A stretch of 64,000 bases of DNA from Bettongia penicillata ogilbyi (Eukaryota; Chordata; Mammalia; Diprotodontia; Potoroidae), in the NCBI GenBank assembly GCA_023548195.1, contig JAJHZJ010000399.1, forward strand, positions 7,507,100-7,571,099. Direction: 5' to 3'. Each line of letters starts with the position of its first letter. Position 1 is the stretch's first letter. Shown here piece after piece: positions 59,640-64,000 of this stretch. The translations under genes were made by a program, and so were the position numbers. The notes under the pieces were generated by a model. It searched no databases and was not told where the DNA came from. It was given only the letters and a program-made list of their open reading frames with translations.

Positions 59640-61315
59640 CTAGAGCAGCAGAAGTAACAAAAATGACAGACTCAAGCAAATTTCCAGCCCAAGACAACCT
59701 TGAAGGTCAACAGGAAGGGGTCACCAGGCTGGGAGTGGAGTGGAGTTTGGCATGGGCCATGCTGGCCTGGATTGTGCTGGAGCAGGCCTTAGGGGACTGA
59801 ATTGCTTTTAGCTGCGGGGGTTTCTAGACTTTTCAATGCACAAACAACAAAGACAGCTTCAAGATCAGTGGGAAGGATCTCTCACCTAGCTGAGAGGGGA
59901 ACATGTTCTAGCCCCATCCCTCCCAAGCCCCAAGGCAGTGGGAGTCACTGACAAAGCAGTGGCTGCTTATGGAACCCTCCATTTAATAAGGAGCTCAAAA
60001 TCAAGTAACTGACTGGGAAAATGAGCAAATGGGGAGAGGGGGAAGAAACAGACTATAGAGTTTTACTTTTCCAGTGTAAAGGTATATTCTTATGCCATTG
60101 GTGATGAGGAAGATCAAAACTACAACCACAGTAAGACAACAAAGTCATAGTTCCTGCATCCAAAGCTATTAAGAAAAATATGAATTGGTCTCAGACCATG
60201 GAAGAGTTCAAAAAGTAATTTGAAAATCAAGTAATAAAATTAAAAAAAAATGTGAAGAAAAATGAGAGTGATGAAAGAAAATCATGTAAAACAAGTTAAC
60301 AGCTTGCTAAAGGAGAACCAAAAAAAAAAATGCTGAAGGAAATAACACCTTAAAAATAGACAAACTGAAATGTCAAAAGAGGTCCAAAGAGTCAATGAGG
60401 AGAATGCCCTAAAAAGCAGAATGGGTCAAATGGAAAAAGAGGTCCAAAAGCTCATTGAAGGAAATGCTTCCTTTAAAGTTAGAATAGAGTAAATGGAAGG
60501 TAATAATTTTATGAGAATTGAAGAAATTATAAAAAAAAAAATTCAAAAGAATGAAAAAAAGTAGAAGACAATGTAAAGTATCTCACTGGAAAAACAACTG
60601 ACCTGGAAAAATGCATCCAGGAGAAATAATTTAAAAATTATTGGACTACCTGAAAGTCATGGGAAAAAAAAGAGCATAGACATCATTTTTCAAGAAATCA
60701 TCAAGGAATACTGCCCTGATATTTTAGAACTGGAGAGTAAAGGAGAAGTGGAAAGAATCCACTGATTGATCACCTCCTGAAAGACATCCTAAAAAGAAAA
60801 CTCCTAGGAATATTGTAGCCAAATTCTAGAGTTACCAGGTCAAGGAAAAAAATATTGCAAGAAGCCAGAAAGAAACAATTCAAGTGCGTTGAAATACAAT
60901 CAGGATAACACAAGTTCTAGCAGCTTCTACACTAAGGGATCAGACGACTTGGAATATGATATGCCAGAGGTCAAAGGAGCTAGCATTAAAACCAAGAATC
61001 ACCTACTCAGCAAAACAGAGTATAATATTTCAAGAGAAAAAATGAAATTTTAATGAAATAGACAACATCCAAGCTCTCTTTGTGAAAAGGTCAGAGCTGA
61101 ATAGAAAATTTGACTTTCAAATACCAGAATGAAGAGACACATGAAAAGGTAAGCAGGAAAGAGAAATCATAAGGGACTTATTAAAATTGAGTCTACATTC
61201 CTACATGGAAAGGTGATATTTGTCACTCATGAGACCTTTCTCAGTATTAGAAGGGAAGGGTTTAAGGGGAGAGGGGAGAATGATAGAAGGGAAGACAGAT
61301 TGGAGGGAAGAGTAA
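59640..61315 (+). mobile_element. Old ORF2-less L1: 5' UTR, ORF1, tail
   Basis: 59640-60010 is an L1 5' UTR of a third type. 60020-61130 is a frame-broken ORF1 with all segments present (coiled coil about 60190-60500, then 'RRNNLKIIGLPESH' near 60620 and 'NIVAKF' near 60810). A short tail follows to about 61315. No ORF2 sequence follows ORF1. More decayed than copies A and B. Confidence 0.7.
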
Positions 61316-61420
61316 TATATGAATATATGCATATATAAAGTATATATACATATAAAATATATGTGTGTACATATATATTCATATATGTATATACACATAT
61401 ATATGTACATACATATATAT
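61314..61420. repeat. TA/CA-rich microsatellite
   Basis: Irregular ATATATGTATAC-type repeat at the end of the L1 tail. Confidence 0.75.
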
Positions 61421-61429
61421 TAGCTCCAC

Positions 61430-61860
61430 CTACCCTAATACCTCATTAGCTTTGATTTTTTGCCACGACAAAAGGTGCTGCTATAAATATATTGTTAAAT
61501 GTGGTTAGATCTCTTAGTGTTATAGGCTTTAATAGTGTAGTTATTGGGTCACAAAGAATGCATACTTTAGTGATTTTGCAGGCATAAATTCAAATTGCTT
61601 TCCAACTTGTGAATAAACTGTATCAATTCATAGTTTCCTCAATAATACATTAATATGCCCTTATTTTTTACAGACTCTCTAACATGTCATTTTCTCTTTT
61701 TTTGTCATCTTCAACAATCTGATAGAATTTTGAAGTTATTTTTTAATTTGTGTTTCTCTCATATCTAGTGATTGGGAACACTTTTATATAGCTTTTGATT
61801 TCATCCTTGAAAGTTGCCTTTGACTATTTATCAGTTAGGGAATCCATTACTATTTGACAG
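61430..61860 (-). mobile_element. L1 ORF2 C-terminal fragment, old
   Basis: Decayed minus-strand match to 8880-9310 (GCTGCTATAAATATATTG, TATTGGGTCACAAAG, CAAATTGCTTTCCA). No open frame. Confidence 0.55.
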
Positions 61861-63140
61861 GGTACCCTGGTGAAGACAACCTGTCTGGTGAACAGGTTTA
61901 TCCAGATGAAAAATGGACTGAAAAATAAGAAGAGGTGTTAGAATGAGACATAGAAAATCTTGTTGATGGGAAAGCTGCCAATATGAAGACAACAATACAT
62001 AGTTACAAGCCAACTGGCACAAAAAGGCTTCCCAGAATTGGCAGTATAGAGAAGACCATGAATAACCTCTGTTCTAGATGATGGGTTCTCAATTACTAAT
62101 CCCAGAAGTAGGATCAATTCTTGACTTCAGGATAAGAAAGAGGAGTTTTTGATTAAGTAGAAGTGGTTGGGGAAACAACCACCAGAGATTAAACTGTGGT
62201 CTCAGTTCCCCACATTACTATTCTACTAGGCATAGGTTTTCAGTGTTACTTTCCAAAGAGAAGTAAGCAGATGGATATGTGACTCAATGACTTAAAGTGA
62301 CTGATATTTCAAGGGAAATATTTCTGGAAGATTGAAAAATGGGGGAAAGTCATAGGGTGACTTTATGTATCAGTTAAAATGATGTGCTCAATACCCATCT
62401 GCCCATTTGCCTAGAGTTAGTTTTGGTTGGTCAAAAACAGAAAATGTTTTAATTAATTTCCTAATCTATGTTCTGCCGGTAATATAGCCCATGGGGAAAG
62501 TGGACTAATGATTTCTTTTTTGGGAGAGCAATAAGCCGAATTTATTTTTAAGGTTGTTCTAAATTATAGTGTAAAATTTCTAATGATATGCTAATTAATT
62601 TTGCCTTTGAAACAACAACAGGAGGTAGGTATATCCATTTGATAAACAGCAGGATGTATCATCTTGGAAAAGAGAAAGAGAAAAAGTAAATGGAATATTA
62701 GGACATTTAAGTTCACCTTGGGCATAATTAAAGTAGATTTTCATATGGGAGGAGTAGTGGGAGTGATGGTATGAAGAAGAGAACAGAGCCCATGTAGAGA
62801 GGAGCAAACCAGCACAAGCAGTAAAGAAATGGCCAAGAAAGATAGAAAAGGAGAGTGTATATTTTACAAATGAAAGCAATGACTTTATTTTTGGTTTATT
62901 TTGACCAATTATGCATTAGAGAATGAATCTTAATTTTAGAATTTTTCCTCAGTCCCTTACATATTTACTGAATTCCCACTTACATGAAACCAATAGAATT
63001 TTAGCTGTATTTGGGTTTTGATTTTCATAATCAAAATTGTTCATTTTAAAACCTTGAATCCAGTCTATTGTTTATTTAGTCATATCTCTTCCCTTATTTC
63101 TTCCTTGTACTTCTAATTTGTTATTTTTAACTTTTAAAAA
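61861..63140. other. Intergenic DNA, nothing identified
   Basis: No supported gene or repeat. The minus-strand ORFs at 61831-62022 and 62595-62879 have no recognised motif. Confidence 0.45.
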
Positions 63141-63154
63141 TTAATTTATTTTGG

Positions 63155-63546
63155 ATGGCACAGTGAGAGCAACTACTTACCTAAGCTCTTAGACAAACTC
63201 CCTTATATACCTCTAAAAAGACAATCTGACTGGAATTTTGAGGTGCAGAATCCACTAGGAGACACATTGTGGCAGACTCATAGCCCAGGACAGACTGGAA
63301 ATTTTTTAAGGCTGGAAGAGTACACAGCCCACAGTACACAGACTGCACCAGCACATCCCCACTGTGGCAGGGCCAAGCAGGAATTCCCAGGTGGTCTGAG
63401 GCAGCTACTGCACTTTGGAATCTCAGGTATATCGCCTAGGATGGAAGTTCAGCAGAACAGAGTGAGTGAGAGTCAGTGAGCCCCAGGTATCTGCAGCAGC
63501 TGCTCCTGAGATTATGAGCCCACAGATTAAATGTCTGTAACTCACC
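63155..63546 (+). mobile_element. L1 5' UTR fragment (third type)
   Basis: ATACCTCTAAAAAGACAATC, GGTGCAGAATCCACTAGGAG and later CAG-rich text resemble an L1 5' UTR of older type. It ends where a second L1 start begins at 63547, so it was interrupted by that insertion. Tentative. Confidence 0.4.
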
Positions 63547-64000
63547 TACTTGGACTTCTGGGAGTCAAGATGGTGGAGCGATCAGTAAAGGCTCTCCTCT
63601 TCCCCTTGTTGATCTTGAAAGATTCATAAAATATTTCCCCAGAAAAACCCTAAAACAGTAGGAGCAGCAGAAGGGGTAAACAGTCACTTAGCAGGTGAGG
63701 CTAGGAAAATCGCTTAGGAGTGTCCATTTTGCTGAGGCTAAAAGAGACCATTGCAGGACCATAGCTGTGCAAGATAGCTCCACCTCAGCAGACCACAAGG
63801 GGATCCTGAGTCCCAGGGGTGTGGACCCCATAGCTGCCAACACCAGGATCCCAAGCATGCCTCAGTATCCTAGGGGCATTGGGAAGACACTAGGGCAGAG
63901 AAGATCACCAACCACTGAGCTTGTCTATGCTTTAGCTCAGCAGAGGAGACCTACTGTAGCCAGACCACACCTCTCCCATACTTAGGACAGCTAACTCCAG
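63547..64000 (+). mobile_element. L1 5' UTR, element runs off the right edge
   Basis: Begins ACTTCTGGGAGTCAAGATGG and aligns by eye with the reverse complement of 35350-35800 (AGAAGGGGTAAACAGTCACT, AGGTGAGGCTAGGAAAATCG, ATTGCAGGACCATAGCTGTG). ORF1 would start several hundred bases past the window. Whether ORF2 is present is unknown. The 96-codon ORF 63695-63985 lies within the 5' UTR and mirrors the minus ORF 35451-35663, which begins MRLGKSLRR like this one. Confidence 0.75.

Overview
The window is repeat-dense, AT-rich intergenic DNA from a mammal, almost certainly a marsupial. Evidence for this is LINE-1 (L1) copies whose 5' ends begin GGAGCCAAGATGGC and whose ORF1 proteins are marsupial-like, L1 elements that lack ORF2, tRNA-derived SINEs with RTE-type 3' ends, and many decayed L2 (CR1-clade) LINEs. 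The pattern resembles opossum most, but the species cannot be fixed from sequence alone. No exon of a functional host gene, no tRNA or rRNA gene and no CRISPR array was recognised. Every long ORF examined is transposon-derived, antisense to a transposon, or chance.

Layout, left to right. 1-8300 is a nest of insertions. An L1 (1-1130, minus) cuts the 5' LTR/leader of an old endogenous retrovirus (ERV; to 1899). An ORF2-less L1 (2253-4962, minus) sits inside a plus-strand L1 ORF2 fragment with an apparent 10-bp target duplication. 6190-7965 is an ORF1-tail/ORF2-end chimera. 8310-13805 is a 5.5-kb decayed L1 on the minus strand with ORF2 endonuclease and reverse transcriptase still readable. 13806-16623 is low-copy DNA. 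16639-19610 is the best-preserved ORF2-less L1 (plus strand, 15-bp duplication, CpG-rich 5' UTR, ORF1 with one frameshift and one stop). 20900-22225 is another ORF1-plus-tail copy. 22316-22894 is a solo retroviral LTR with a perfect 6-bp duplication and many surviving CpGs. 23340-24690 holds old L1 pieces.

30540-36745 holds two L2 LINEs in head-to-head orientation; the minus copy is split by a 2.7-kb L1 (33126-35805) in which most of ORF2 is missing. 37000-40640 is mostly unassigned and includes a likely processed pseudogene of a coiled-coil protein. 40640-44149 (minus) and 45365-49410 (plus) are two copies of one ERV family facing each other 5' to 5', each with a 5' LTR and broken gag, protease and polymerase remnants. 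49411-58780 has an RTE 3' end, MIR-like fragments, a possible third ERV leader, a long CT microsatellite and a SINE. 58780-61860 holds an L2 fragment and an old ORF2-less L1. Two L1 5' UTRs in tandem run off the right edge.

Nothing here works as a pathway. The biological interest is in transposition: three different architectures of ORF2-deleted L1 in one window, which would need ORF2 protein from a full-length L1 elsewhere, plus one LTR insertion that looks recent.
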